A DNA stretch of 64,000 nt, taken from Gorillibacterium massiliense (lineage in GTDB: Bacteria; Bacillota; Bacilli; Paenibacillales; NBRC-103111). Under the pieces are notes generated by a model. It saw only the letters and a list, made by a program, of their open reading frames with translations. It was not told where the DNA came from and made no database searches. The position numbers and the translations under genes are program-made. The DNA lies in contig NZ_CBQR020000141.1 of NCBI RefSeq assembly GCF_000455485.1, forward strand, positions 36,401 to 100,400, read 5' to 3'. Within the stretch, counting starts at the first letter, position 1; the number at the start of each line of letters is the position of its first letter. Positions 44,671-53,986 of the stretch are shown here, one piece after another.

Positions 44671-45426
44671 TTGGAGCTGAAACAATATTGGCTAATTGTC
44701 AAAAGAAGGCTGCTGCTCATCGTTTTGATCATGGCAGTAAGCTGTCTGTCCATCGGAATTTACTCTTATTACTTCATCAAGCCCCAGTATGCGGCTTCCG
44801 CCAAGGTCATTGTCAACCAGTACAAGGACAGCAGTGCCTTGTTGTCCAGCATTGACGTAGGCGCGATCAATTCCACCATCGGGCTGATCAAAACCTATAA
44901 AGAAATCATCAAAACGCCCCGAATGATGAAGCTTGTCGTTGATGAGCATCCCGAGCTTAAAGCCAGCTATGGCGAGCTCATCGGCAAAGTCAGCGTTAGC
45001 TCCGTGAATGAGACGCAGGTCATGTCCATTACCGTCCGGGACGATTCCTACGAAAGGGCGGCCAATATCGCTAACGCCGTGGCTCTCGTCTTCCAGAAGA
45101 CCATTCCGGAGCTGATGAAGGTTGATAACATCTCCGTCCTGGATACGGCCGATCCTCATGAGCTGCACGGACCCATTGCTCCCAATCCGAAGCTGAATAT
45201 TTTGGTGGCCTTCATTCTGGCGCTGCTTTTCGGAATCGGACTCAGCTTCCTGCTGGACTATCTGGACGACACCATCAAGACCGAGGAAGACGTGGAAAGC
45301 GCGCTGCGGGTTCCGGTGCTGACTTCCATTCCGCGAGTGAGAGAAAGCGACATGACGGAGAAGGGGAACAAAAATTCCTTTCCCGCATCGGTAAGGGGGA
45401 AAAGCAATGTCTCGATTGATGCCTAA
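44671..45426 (+). CDS. Wzz/YveK-type chain-length determinant
   Basis: A 251-residue polysaccharide co-polymerase and kinase activator. It has a first membrane helix (LLLIVLIMAVSCLSIGIYSYY), an extracytoplasmic Wzz domain, and a second helix (LNILVAFILALLFGIGLSFL) before the cytoplasmic tail DYLDDTIKTEEDVESALRVPVLTSIP that contacts the tyrosine kinase. It starts with TTG 44671 behind a strong GGAGGTGA. It overlaps the kinase gene by 20 nt. Confidence 0.92.
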   Translation: MELKQYWLIVKRRLLLIVLIMAVSCLSIGIYSYYFIKPQYAASAKVIVNQYKDSSALLSSIDVGAINSTIGLIKTYKEIIKTPRMMKLVVDEHPELKASYGELIGKVSVSSVNETQVMSITVRDDSYERAANIANAVALVFQKTIPELMKVDNISVLDTADPHELHGPIAPNPKLNILVAFILALLFGIGLSFLLDYLDDTIKTEEDVESALRVPVLTSIPRVRESDMTEKGNKNSFPASVRGKSNVSIDA

Positions 45427-46105
45427 GCCTAAACGGAACTTGATCACGGAAAGCAATCCGAAGTCCCCCATCTCCGAAGGCTACCGGATGCTGCGCACCA
45501 ATATTGAGTTTTCCACCGTCGACGACAAGCTGCAGATCATCATGGTCACGTCCTCCAAGCCGGGAGAAGGGAAGAGCACAACCAGCGCCAATCTGGCCGT
45601 GGCTTTTGCTCAGGCCAACAAGAAGGTGCTGCTCATCGATGCCGACCTGCGCAAGCCGTCGCTGCACCGGATTTTCCAGAAGTCAAACCGGCTTGGTCTC
45701 ACTACGGCGCTGTTCAAGCAGAAGGAGCTGGCCGACGTGATCATGGTGTCCGACACGGAAAATTTGTTCTTGGTCCCTGCCGGACCGACGCCGCCAAACC
45801 CGTCCGAGCTGCTTTCGTCCAAGCAGATGCACGCGCTCTTGGAGGCTATCCGGGACGCGTACGATGTGGTCATCATCGATACGCCGCCGATCTTGTCCGT
45901 CACCGACGCTCAAATCGTCGCCACCCAAAGCGACGGGGTTGTGCTGGTGGTGGACTCGGGCAAGGTGAAGAAGGACATGGCGCTGAAGGCGAAGGCTTCG
46001 CTGGAGCATGTAAACGCCCGGCTGATCGGCGTGGTGCTTAACAACATCAACCGGAAACAGTCGGACTCCTATTACTACTACTACGGGGAACGGGAAGAAG
46101 CTTAG
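45407..46105 (+). CDS. Bacterial tyrosine kinase (CpsD/EpsB type)
   Basis: A 232-residue BY-kinase. Walker A is SSKPGEGKST (about 49-58), Walker A' is VLLIDADLRKPSLH, and Walker B is VVIIDTPPI. The C-terminal tyrosine cluster (DSYYYYYGE) is the site of autophosphorylation. With the Wzz-type protein encoded just upstream it controls polymer length and export. GGGGGAAAAGCA precedes the ATG. Confidence 0.94.
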   Translation: MSRLMPKPKRNLITESNPKSPISEGYRMLRTNIEFSTVDDKLQIIMVTSSKPGEGKSTTSANLAVAFAQANKKVLLIDADLRKPSLHRIFQKSNRLGLTTALFKQKELADVIMVSDTENLFLVPAGPTPPNPSELLSSKQMHALLEAIRDAYDVVIIDTPPILSVTDAQIVATQSDGVVLVVDSGKVKKDMALKAKASLEHVNARLIGVVLNNINRKQSDSYYYYYGEREEA

Positions 46106-46275
46106 CGGGCTGGGCGGCGTGAAATGTACGGTGAACGCGCGAAGGCGCGGCCGGCGGACGCGGAGATCGGGCTAACCATCTGCTCCTGTGAGTGCCGACT
46201 GCTCTAGCAAGTGCCGGCTCTCACGTCCGATTATCGCGGATTGCCACCCTTCAGGACTGTGCGGGGGTCAGTAAC

Positions 46276-46502
46276 CTGCAAAAGTGCAGATTTAGCTCCG
46301 GGATCCTCCCGTTGGCGAGGAAATAACTGCAAAAGTGCAGGTGTTGGCCCCGGGACTTCCGCCCGGTGAGCAAATAACTGCAAAAGTGCAGGCTTTTCCC
46401 GGCAAAAACCCATTCTCCCTTTCTTAAACCTGAAATACCTGCACTTTTGCAGGTATTTCAGAAATCACCCGGTTCTCTGGGTAAATACCTGCACTTTTGC
46501 AG
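46276..46502. repeat. Cluster of CTGCAAAAGTGCAG palindromic repeats
   Basis: Three direct copies of CTGCAAAAGTGCAG start at 46276, 46327 and 46378, exactly 51 nt apart. Two inverted copies (CTGCACTTTTGCAG) start at 46439 and 46489, 50 nt apart. Spacers differ. The core CCTGCACTTTT also resembles the 20-nt motif of the composite repeats at 39652 and 61460. Confidence 0.8.
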
Positions 46503-46732
46503 GTATTGATACCCTAGTGTTCGCTGTCAGCGAACAGCTTGCCGGGCTTCGTTTCACCGCCGTCAAACGGACGGCTGCAACAAGGTAATGTCTCCTGCAC
46601 CTATATCACTGGAGGCACTCGGTCATGCTGTGGGTCCTACGGACCTTAGACGCCGGTCGTCAAAGGTGTGATGTGAGGCGGGGTTCGATGCCCTACTGCA
46701 AGACCAAATTATGAAGGATAGGGTGATAGCGA
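46503..46732 (+). other. Intergenic region before galU
   Basis: It holds a short hairpin GTTCGCT-GTC-AGCGAAC (about 46518-46534) and a GC-rich stretch with GGTCC/GGACC arms. No tRNA or known RNA fits. The galU ribosome site lies at its end. The part between 46106 and 46275 is GC-rich and empty of genes. Confidence 0.4.
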
Positions 46733-47641
46733 ATGAGAAAAGTGACCAAAGCCATTATTCCCGCCGCCGGGCTGGGAACCCGCTTTCTCCCGGCCACCAA
46801 AGCGATGCCGAAAGAGATGCTTCCCATCGTCGATAAGCCCACTATCCAATACATTGTCGAGGAAGCCATCGATTCGGGCGTTGAAGAGATCATCGTTGTT
46901 ACCGGCAAAGGCAAGCGGGCTATCGAGGATCACTTCGATGTGGCGTTTGAGCTGGAACACGTTTTGGAGGAAAAGGGTAAGCTGGACATCCTGGAAAAAG
47001 TGAGGAAGTCCTCCCACGTCAACCTACACTATATCCGCCAAAAGAGAGCTTTCGGACTGGGACACGCCGTCTGGTGCGCCCGCAACTTCATCGGCAACGA
47101 GCCCTTCGCCGTTCTGCTAGGCGACGACATCGTGGAAGCTCAGGTGCCCTGCACGAAACAGCTTATTCAGCAGTATGAGCGGACGGGACGCTCGGTCATC
47201 GGCGTACAATCGGTGGACCCGGACCAAACCCACCGCTACGGCATCGTCGATCCCAGAACGAAAATGGACCACCTGTACGAGGTGAACCGTTTCGTGGAGA
47301 AGCCCGTGAAGGGACAAGCTCCCTCCAACTTGGCGATTATGGGCCGTTACGTACTCACGCCGGATATTTTCAACTACTTGGAAAAACACGAAGTCGGCGC
47401 GGGTGGCGAAATTCAGCTCACCGACGCAATCCAAAAGTTGAACGAGGACAAAGGCGTATACGCCTACGATTTTCAAGGGACGCGCTACGATGTGGGCGAG
47501 CAGCTCGGTTTTATCATGACGAACATCGATTTTGCCTTGCGGAATGCGGATCTGAGGCAGGGGCTGATCACCGGACTTGAGGAGATCATGGAACGGGAGT
47601 TGGGCAAGGAATTGATCGCAGGATGGAGTGGTCGTCGATGA
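46733..47641 (+). CDS. galU: GalU, UTP-glucose-1-phosphate uridylyltransferase
   Basis: A 302-residue enzyme making UDP-glucose for the polymer and for the UDP-glucose dehydrogenase at 59859. [22 protein letters not shown] is the nucleotide-binding signature. [22 protein letters not shown] and EKP with [14 protein letters not shown] follow as in all GalU proteins. The stop overlaps the next start (ATGA). Confidence 0.96.
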   Translation: MRKVTKAIIPAAGLGTRFLPATKAMPKEMLPIVDKPTIQYIVEEAIDSGVEEIIVVTGKGKRAIEDHFDVAFELEHVLEEKGKLDILEKVRKSSHVNLHYIRQKRAFGLGHAVWCARNFIGNEPFAVLLGDDIVEAQVPCTKQLIQQYERTGRSVIGVQSVDPDQTHRYGIVDPRTKMDHLYEVNRFVEKPVKGQAPSNLAIMGRYVLTPDIFNYLEKHEVGAGGEIQLTDAIQKLNEDKGVYAYDFQGTRYDVGEQLGFIMTNIDFALRNADLRQGLITGLEEIMERELGKELIAGWSGRR

Positions 47642-48327
47642 AAGCCTCTCATTATCGGGATGAAGCGGTGTTTGGCGCTGCGGAGTATTTCGCTTTTATG
47701 CGTGAAAGGCAGGAAGGCATTACCCTTTATTCGATTTTGAAGCGGGCTATGGACTTCGTCGGCGCATTATGCGGGCTAATCATCATCAGCCCGATCATTC
47801 TTTTGGCCGCTATATGCATCAAATGGGAGGACCCGACGGGGCCTGTTTTCTTTTACCAGACGAGGGTCGGCAAGAACGAGCGGCTGTTCCGCATGTACAA
47901 GCTGCGGTCCATGTACACCGACGCGGAGGAGAGACTGAAGGAGCTACTGGATCAAAACGAGATCAGGGGTGCCATGTTCAAAATGAAGGACGATCCCCGG
48001 GTGACGAAGGTGGGCAAGTTTTTGCGGAAAACGAGCTTGGACGAGCTGCCTCAACTGTTCAACGTGCTGCGGGGCGAGATGTCCCTTGTAGGTCCGCGGC
48101 CGCCCCTGACAAGGGAAGTAGCGGAGTACACCGAGCACGATAAAAAACGGTTGGCCGTCACCCCGGGCTGCACCGGGCTTTGGCAGGTCAGTGGCCGCAG
48201 CACCTTGAGCTTCAAAGAAATGGTCGACCTGGATCTCCAGTACATCGAAAAGCGCTGCCTTCTGTTTGACGTGCGGATTCTGTTCCGCACCTTCCGGGCG
48301 GTTATCGCTTCCCGGGATGCTTTTTAA
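47638..48327 (+). CDS. Polyprenyl-phosphate sugar-1-phosphate transferase (priming enzyme)
   Basis: A 229-residue WcaJ/EpsL-type transferase that loads the first sugar phosphate on undecaprenyl phosphate. One hydrophobic segment ([22 protein letters not shown]) precedes the catalytic domain with [46 protein letters not shown] and [14 protein letters not shown]. The start at 47638 overlaps the galU stop; ATG 47623 would add five residues. Confidence 0.92.
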   Translation: MKASHYRDEAVFGAAEYFAFMRERQEGITLYSILKRAMDFVGALCGLIIISPIILLAAICIKWEDPTGPVFFYQTRVGKNERLFRMYKLRSMYTDAEERLKELLDQNEIRGAMFKMKDDPRVTKVGKFLRKTSLDELPQLFNVLRGEMSLVGPRPPLTREVAEYTEHDKKRLAVTPGCTGLWQVSGRSTLSFKEMVDLDLQYIEKRCLLFDVRILFRTFRAVIASRDAF

Positions 48328-48366
48328 CGCGAATATGCATGTTCATACTTAGATGGAGGGGAGAGA

Positions 48367-49509
48367 ATGGCAAAAGTCCTGCACCTGTCAGAGTTCACCA
48401 AGGGCGGCATTGAAACCCACTTGAATGAAGTACTGAAGTATCAGGCCGATCACCATGACGTCTATCTGATGGCTGCCGAGCAGATTTCCAATCCCGGCAC
48501 CCTTGAGATCCCTCCGGAGCGTTTGGTTTTATATCCATACCGCAGAAATCCCAAGTATATTCTCAAGACAATGGCCGCCATCAACCGGGCGCTTCGCCAA
48601 GTGAAACCGGATATCGTGCATGTCCACGGGACGTTCGCGGGTTTGTTCCTGCGGACGTTGCTTTTTTTCAAGCGGAAGCGGCCGGTTGTTGTCTACTGTG
48701 CCCATGGCTGGGCGTTCCTGATGGATACTGGGCGATGGAAGCGGAGCGTTTTTGCCCGGGTGGAAAAGCTGCTGTCGCTTAAGACCGACGTGATCATCAG
48801 CATCTCGCAGCATGAGCATCAAGCGGCGCTCGACCGCGGCATTTCCTCCCGGAAAGCTGTCGCAGTGTACAACGGAGTGTCGGATGCGCGGCTGCCGTCT
48901 ACTCTTTCACCCTATGAAGTGAACGATGAAAAGATCAATTTACTCTATGTCGGCCGCTTCGACCGGCAAAAGGGCTTCGACCGGCTGCTCACGCTGTTCA
49001 ACGAGCATTCCTTTGCGAATGTCGTTTTACACTTGGTCGGCGATACTGTGTTGAAACATCAGGAATATGCATTTCCGGACAACACCGTACGGCTTGGGTG
49101 GGTGGATAACGCGGAGATCGACCGGTATATGCAAGCTTGCGACGCTGTCATCGTGCCTTCCCGCTGGGAGGGCTTCGGCATCGTCGCCATCGAGGCGCTG
49201 CGCAACGGTAAACCGGTCATCGTCAGCAACCGCGGAGCGCTGCCGGAAATCGTCCAGCATGGGGTTAACGGGTATGTCTTTGATTTTGACAAGCTGGATG
49301 AATGGGCTGCCATTATTGAGGGGTTGGATAAGATCAAGCTTGCGGCTATGGGGAAGGCCGGCAGGAAAATCTTCGAGGAGAAGTTTCATGCGGACCGCAT
49401 GAACCGGCAGATCGAGCGGATCTACGAGCAGGCGCTGCTCCATTCGGACGGGGAATATCAAGGCAGCGTGCAAAGCCTCCCGAAGCTTACAGGAGTTGAC
49501 CGGCGATGA
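48367..49509 (+). CDS. Glycosyltransferase, GT4 family
   Basis: A 380-residue GT-B enzyme. The N-terminal domain opens HLSEFTKGGIETHLNEVL, and the C-terminal domain has LLYVGRFDRQKGFDRLL and the donor-binding motif PSRWEGFGIVAIEALRNGKPVIVSNRGALPEIV (E-x7-E). GGAGGGGAG precedes the ATG. It acts in the cytoplasm on the lipid-linked repeat unit. Donor and linkage are unknown. ATGA overlap with the next gene. Confidence 0.9.
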   Translation: MAKVLHLSEFTKGGIETHLNEVLKYQADHHDVYLMAAEQISNPGTLEIPPERLVLYPYRRNPKYILKTMAAINRALRQVKPDIVHVHGTFAGLFLRTLLFFKRKRPVVVYCAHGWAFLMDTGRWKRSVFARVEKLLSLKTDVIISISQHEHQAALDRGISSRKAVAVYNGVSDARLPSTLSPYEVNDEKINLLYVGRFDRQKGFDRLLTLFNEHSFANVVLHLVGDTVLKHQEYAFPDNTVRLGWVDNAEIDRYMQACDAVIVPSRWEGFGIVAIEALRNGKPVIVSNRGALPEIVQHGVNGYVFDFDKLDEWAAIIEGLDKIKLAAMGKAGRKIFEEKFHADRMNRQIERIYEQALLHSDGEYQGSVQSLPKLTGVDRR

Positions 49510-50888
49510 GCGTAGGCTTGAAGCTCGTCCGACCGCTGGCTCCGGCAAAGCCTGCCATCGGCTTGGAGCGGCTGGCGCTCGCCCTTTACGCCTGTCTGCT
49601 GCTGGCCGTCACCGTCTATCAGGATTTCCCCCTGGCCAACTCCATCGGTGAAATCGGCCGGTCGCCCATGGTGCTGTTCACCCCGCTGTTCGTTTTTTGC
49701 GAAATTGCCATGCTGTCCAAACACAAGCGGGTACTGCACGTCTCCAAGCTGCAGAAATACTTATTCGGCTTCATCCTGTATCTGCTCTTTGTCAGCATGG
49801 CGTATGTCCTTGTCCAATTTTTGCAAGGAAGCTACAGCTTCGGTTCGGAAAATCTGCTGGGTAAAGCAGTGAAAGTGCTTTTCTACTTCACGCTGATCTT
49901 GCTCTATGTGCGGCATGTGCAGCTTGTGATCGCGAAGCTGGGGAGCTTCCGGCTTTTATACGGGTGTTTCTTATCCGTGGTGACCCTGCTGCTGGTTATC
50001 ATGATCCTGGAGATGGCCAGCATGCCGAACGCCCTTCCCTTTCTCCATGCCGGCAGCGGTCCATACTGGCGGGTCCGGCTGCTGACGTCGGAGAGCAGCA
50101 CGACGGGGACTATCGTTGTCGTGTACACGGGTATCCTCGTTTATTTGAGCCGTTACTTGAGCAGCTTCGCGAAGGTGCTGTCCATGTTATACGTAGCGGG
50201 CTTCTTTGTCTTTTACCTGTCGGTAACCGGCTCGAAAGGGTTTTTGATCGTCTTTTTGCTGACTTTGATCGCGGCGATGCTGAAGTTTCTCGATTTCCGC
50301 AAAAAGAAGAACTTTCTGCTCTTGATCGTCGCCGTTGCGGCCATGTACTACATGATTGCCTCCTTTGCCGCCGGTGTGCTGACTTCCTTCAATAACGATA
50401 TTCAGAATTACACCTCCTCCGTTACGCGGATGGGTACCATTGTCATTGCCATCGTTACGGTGCTCCATCATCCGTTCGGCGTCGGCACGGGAGCGTATTT
50501 GATCTATTTTGAACGGTATTTAAGTGATTCCATCAGCTTCATGACCAAGTTCTATTACAACGTTTTCGGCTTAAGCCAGATCAACGCGAGCGAGCTGATG
50601 CAGTATTCCGGTTCCGATAAAAACCTCGGCGTCAAATCGGGGTTGTTCCAATGGATCATGTTCGGCGGAATCCCTGCGGTGGCGTTCTTTTATCTCATGA
50701 CGAAGCATTTGATCGGTAAAGTGAAATCGAGTCTCATCCTGTTTATGGCGCTTGTTTTCACGCTGCTATCGCTCTTGTTCGTCGTTCTTGAAATCAAATA
50801 TGAAATTTGGCTGTTGTTTGCCTTTATCAGTGCATTGTCGGGCAACCATGAAGCCGATCATTCCAAAGCATCGGGGGAAGACTCATGA
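49506..50888 (+). CDS. Wzy-like polysaccharide polymerase / O-antigen ligase family
   Basis: A 460-residue membrane protein with about 11 hydrophobic segments and a larger external loop near 320-380 (VGTGAYLIYFERYLSDSISFM...). Layout and context fit the polymerase of a Wzy-dependent system. The sequence is poorly conserved, as usual for Wzy. It is joined by ATGA overlaps to the glycosyltransferase genes on both sides. Confidence 0.8.
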   Translation: MSVGLKLVRPLAPAKPAIGLERLALALYACLLLAVTVYQDFPLANSIGEIGRSPMVLFTPLFVFCEIAMLSKHKRVLHVSKLQKYLFGFILYLLFVSMAYVLVQFLQGSYSFGSENLLGKAVKVLFYFTLILLYVRHVQLVIAKLGSFRLLYGCFLSVVTLLLVIMILEMASMPNALPFLHAGSGPYWRVRLLTSESSTTGTIVVVYTGILVYLSRYLSSFAKVLSMLYVAGFFVFYLSVTGSKGFLIVFLLTLIAAMLKFLDFRKKKNFLLLIVAVAAMYYMIASFAAGVLTSFNNDIQNYTSSVTRMGTIVIAIVTVLHHPFGVGTGAYLIYFERYLSDSISFMTKFYYNVFGLSQINASELMQYSGSDKNLGVKSGLFQWIMFGGIPAVAFFYLMTKHLIGKVKSSLILFMALVFTLLSLLFVVLEIKYEIWLLFAFISALSGNHEADHSKASGEDS

Positions 50889-52054
50889 AGATTCTTGTAG
50901 CTTGCAGTGATTTTCCCTACCCCGCTGATCATGGAGCCCGGGTGGACACATGGGGACGAATAAAGACCATGGCGGAGCTGGGGTGGACGGTGCATCTTGT
51001 GGTTTGCGGTAAGGAAATCCCGTCCGAGGAAGCCCTCGGCATCGTCTCCCGGTATGTGAAAAAAATCATGTTGTGTCCTCGCCGCCGAAGCCTAACGGAT
51101 ATGCTGCACCGCCTGCCGATGCAGGTGAAGTCCCGCAAAGAGTTGAGGGCCGTGAACATCGACGAGGATTACAATTACGTGCTGCTGGAGGGAGATTATG
51201 TCTATCCCATTCTCGACAACCCGAACCGGAAGCAGGCGGTTCCCGTTTTGCGGGTACACAACGACGAGGCCGCCTATTTCAAGGCGTTGGGACGAAGCGC
51301 CAAGAGTCCGCTGCATCGGCTCTACTATCGGATGGAGAGTGGCAAGTTCACGGTGCTGCAAAAGAAAATGCGGCGAAGAGTGAACCATTACTGGTTTATC
51401 TCCAGCAAGGAATACGACGGCTTCCGCAAGATGCACCCCGAGGCTGTGAGTCGGTTTTTGCCGCCTCCAGTAACGAAAGAGAACTTCAAGACGGGGACCT
51501 TCGGGCACAAGCGGGTCGTGTTTATCGGTTCCCTGTTTATGCCCAATAACCGGGAAGCCATCGTTTGGTATTTGCGGCATGTCCATCCGCATCTGCTGGC
51601 AGATCCGGACTACTCCTTCGTCGTGGCGGGGAACAGCCGAAAGATGGGACTTTCCTGGCTGGAGGAGTACGATTTGGCCCGGGTGACCGTACACGATACA
51701 CCGGAAAAACTGGACGACATTTATGCCGGCGGCTATCTTTTCGTCAACCCGATGCGCAATGGTGCTGGGGTCAAGCTGAAGACCATCGAAGCCATTCAAA
51801 ACGGGCTGCCGGTGATCTCCACTTCCATCGGCTGCGAGGGTACCGGGCTTGTTCCCGGGGAGCAAATTCTGGTCGCTGACGATCCGGAGGATTTTTCCCA
51901 AAAGATTAAACTGCTCCTGGATCAGCCGGTGAAAGCCCGGGCGCTTTTGGAAGCCTCCCAGCGGTTCATCCGCAAAAACTATAACCAAAAAGAGTCGCTG
52001 GTACAGTTCATGGATGAGATGAATGCCGGCTACCCGATGAAGCAGGTGTTGTGA
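50885..52054 (+). CDS. Glycosyltransferase (GT4-like)
   Basis: A 389-residue GT-B enzyme. The N-terminus MKILVACSDFPYPADHGARVDTWGRI and the donor-site region FVNPMRNGAGVKLKTIEAIQNGLPVISTSIGCEG resemble TuaH/teichuronic-type and stp-type transferases that bind nucleotide sugars. It overlaps the Wzy gene by 4 nt and the next gene by one base (TGATG). Sugar specificity is unknown. Confidence 0.87.
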   Translation: MKILVACSDFPYPADHGARVDTWGRIKTMAELGWTVHLVVCGKEIPSEEALGIVSRYVKKIMLCPRRRSLTDMLHRLPMQVKSRKELRAVNIDEDYNYVLLEGDYVYPILDNPNRKQAVPVLRVHNDEAAYFKALGRSAKSPLHRLYYRMESGKFTVLQKKMRRRVNHYWFISSKEYDGFRKMHPEAVSRFLPPPVTKENFKTGTFGHKRVVFIGSLFMPNNREAIVWYLRHVHPHLLADPDYSFVVAGNSRKMGLSWLEEYDLARVTVHDTPEKLDDIYAGGYLFVNPMRNGAGVKLKTIEAIQNGLPVISTSIGCEGTGLVPGEQILVADDPEDFSQKIKLLLDQPVKARALLEASQRFIRKNYNQKESLVQFMDEMNAGYPMKQVL

Positions 52055-53202
52055 TGGAGACCCCAAATATCCATTTAACGAGAAAAACCCATATCCTGTT
52101 TATCACCCACGCGGTCAAAAAAGGAGGCGCCGAGCAGAGCCTGATCCACCTCATCAATTACCTGGATCCGTCCGCCTTTCGGATTTCTTTGCTGGCACCT
52201 CCGGATGCGAATTTTTTGCAGGAAATCCGGGCTGATTATGAGCACTTTCCTTTGCGGCTGAACAGCATCAAGAAGAAACTGGGCTTTGGCTACCTGAATA
52301 CGGTCATGCAGATTCAGCGATTTGTGAAGGAACGGGAAGTGGATATCGTCCATGCCAACGGCTGGAGGGCTCCCTGGTACGCCGCGCCGCTAAAATTCAC
52401 GGCGAAATGCAAGCTGGTGTGGCATCACCGGGATCATACCCATCTGCTTATGTTCAACCGGGTATTGCCTCGTTTTTTTCACCAAGTGATCTGCATTTCC
52501 CGGTTTGTCGCGGATTCCCTGCATACCCAAAACAAAACGGTCATCTACAACGGCATCGACCCAACGCTTGCTCCGGTAAAAACGCGCCGGTTCAAGGAAG
52601 ACGGGACACTGGTTGTCGGCACCTTCGGGCGGATCGTCGAGTGGAAACGGTACGATCTGGTGATCGAAGCGGTCAAGCGTCTGGCCGATGTCGGGAAAAC
52701 CCGCTGGAGGCTGCTGATCGTCGGCGACGCTTCCGTTGACGGCTCGGATCGGTATTACGACGATATGATAGCGAAAGTGAAGGAGTACGGGCTGGAGCGG
52801 AACGTCATCTTTTACGGCTATTCACCAAAGCCTCTCGAGGTGATGGGGGAATGCGATGTGACGGTGAATTTTTCCCGGAACGAACCCTTCGGCCGGGTGA
52901 TCATCGAGTCGCTGCTGGCCGGGACCCCGGTTATCGTTTCCGATTCCGGCGGAGCTCCGGAGATTATACAACAAGCGGGCGGCGGCTTCATCGTGAAGGA
53001 TGGGGACGTGAAGGAGCTGAGCCGGGTGCTTGCCGGATTTTACGACAGGCAAGTGGAGTATGACCGGCTGGCCCAGGAAGGGTTTCACCATGTGATGACG
53101 GATTTCAACATGAGCGCCATCGCCCGCAAGGTGGAGGAACTCTACCGGCAATTGCTGGCGGAGCCGGTGCAGGCCAAAGCGGTCGGGGAGCTTAGCCGAT
53201 GA
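52054..53202 (+). CDS. Glycosyltransferase, GT4 family
   Basis: A 382-residue GT-B enzyme. HAVKKGGAEQSLIHLINYL and VHANGWRAPW mark the acceptor domain. VGTFGRIVEWKRYDLVIEAV and NEPFGRVIIESLLAGTPVIVSDSGGAPEII form the donor site. The ATG at 52054 is preferred over GTG 52051 because it overlaps the previous stop. ATGA overlap with the acyltransferase gene follows. Confidence 0.9.
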   Translation: METPNIHLTRKTHILFITHAVKKGGAEQSLIHLINYLDPSAFRISLLAPPDANFLQEIRADYEHFPLRLNSIKKKLGFGYLNTVMQIQRFVKEREVDIVHANGWRAPWYAAPLKFTAKCKLVWHHRDHTHLLMFNRVLPRFFHQVICISRFVADSLHTQNKTVIYNGIDPTLAPVKTRRFKEDGTLVVGTFGRIVEWKRYDLVIEAVKRLADVGKTRWRLLIVGDASVDGSDRYYDDMIAKVKEYGLERNVIFYGYSPKPLEVMGECDVTVNFSRNEPFGRVIIESLLAGTPVIVSDSGGAPEIIQQAGGGFIVKDGDVKELSRVLAGFYDRQVEYDRLAQEGFHHVMTDFNMSAIARKVEELYRQLLAEPVQAKAVGELSR

Positions 53203-53771
53203 GCGAGTTAACGGTTCCGCGTCGCATCGGCAAGCTGCCGGCCGTTCTGAAGGGAGCGGCCGTTTTGCGCCTTCGCGCTAAGCCTGCCGGGTGGCTGGGG
53301 CGGATCACGGGGCGGCTCTCTATTCGCAACAAGGGCGAGTTCAATATCGGCCGTAATGTCTCCTTTTACGGCAAGCCGTTCCCTTCTTCCATCACCGTCG
53401 AAAAAGGGGCCAGGCTGCAGGTGGGTGACAGCGTGTTTTTCAATTACGGGCTGGACATCGGCTGTACCCGGTCCATCTGCATCGGCAGCCATACCATTGT
53501 CGGGCCGATGGTCAACATCATGGATTCCAACTTCCATCCGGTGGACGCCGACGACTGCACCGCCAGCAAAGAGATCGTTATCGGAGACAACGTCTGGATC
53601 GGCCGGGGCGCGGTGATCCTGCCGGGGGTGACCGTCGGCGACAATACGGTGATCGCGGCAGGAAGTGTCGTGACCCGCAGCATCCCGGCGAATGTGCTGG
53701 CCGGCGGCACGCCCGCCAAGGTCATCCGGGACATCCGGGTGCCGGAAGGCTGGATTCGCCGGTACGAATGA
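53199..53771 (+). CDS. Left-handed beta-helix O-acyltransferase
   Basis: A 190-residue hexapeptide-repeat acetyltransferase (WcaF/MaA-like). The repeats run through GLDIGCTRSICIGSHTIVGPMVNIMDSNFHPVD, KEIVIGDNVWIGRGAVILPGVTVGDNTVIAAGSVVT. His in NFHPVD is the likely catalytic base. It probably acetylates a sugar of the repeat unit. It ends the first tightly overlapping gene block of the cluster. Confidence 0.9.
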   Translation: MSELTVPRRIGKLPAVLKGAAVLRLRAKPAGWLGRITGRLSIRNKGEFNIGRNVSFYGKPFPSSITVEKGARLQVGDSVFFNYGLDIGCTRSICIGSHTIVGPMVNIMDSNFHPVDADDCTASKEIVIGDNVWIGRGAVILPGVTVGDNTVIAAGSVVTRSIPANVLAGGTPAKVIRDIRVPEGWIRRYE

Positions 53772-53807
53772 GCGCGGCTTGTGGCAAGTAAACGGCTATC
53801 AAAAGCA

Positions 53808-53938
53808 GAAACGGAGGAAATTTGGACTGAAGGAGCGTTAGCGTTCGCCTTTGTTTTCGGATTTCATCCTTTATAAGCGACTCTAATCGAGAAATCCGAA
53901 AACAACAGCGACCGTAAGTCTAAATTGTCCGCAGTTTC
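53808..53938. repeat. 131-bp imperfect palindrome (MITE-like)
   Basis: The left arm begins GAAACGGAGGAAATTTGGAC and the right arm ends with the matching GTCTAAATTGTCCGCAGTTTC region. The inner arms GTTTTCGGATTTC/GAAATCCGAAAAC pair perfectly around a 20-nt centre. It interrupts the exopolysaccharide cluster at the only gap above 200 nt in this block. No ORF lies inside. Confidence 0.7.
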
Positions 53939-53986
53939 GGCGGTTAGACAGCACATACAAGAAATTCATCAAGGGAGAGTTGTGGG

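Noticed and set aside
46276-46502. CRISPR array
   Set aside because: Repeats are only 14 nt, palindromic, in two orientations, with just five copies and no cas genes.
46640-46720. tRNA-like GGTTCGATGCC segment
   Set aside because: No matching acceptor, D and anticodon stems could be formed around it.
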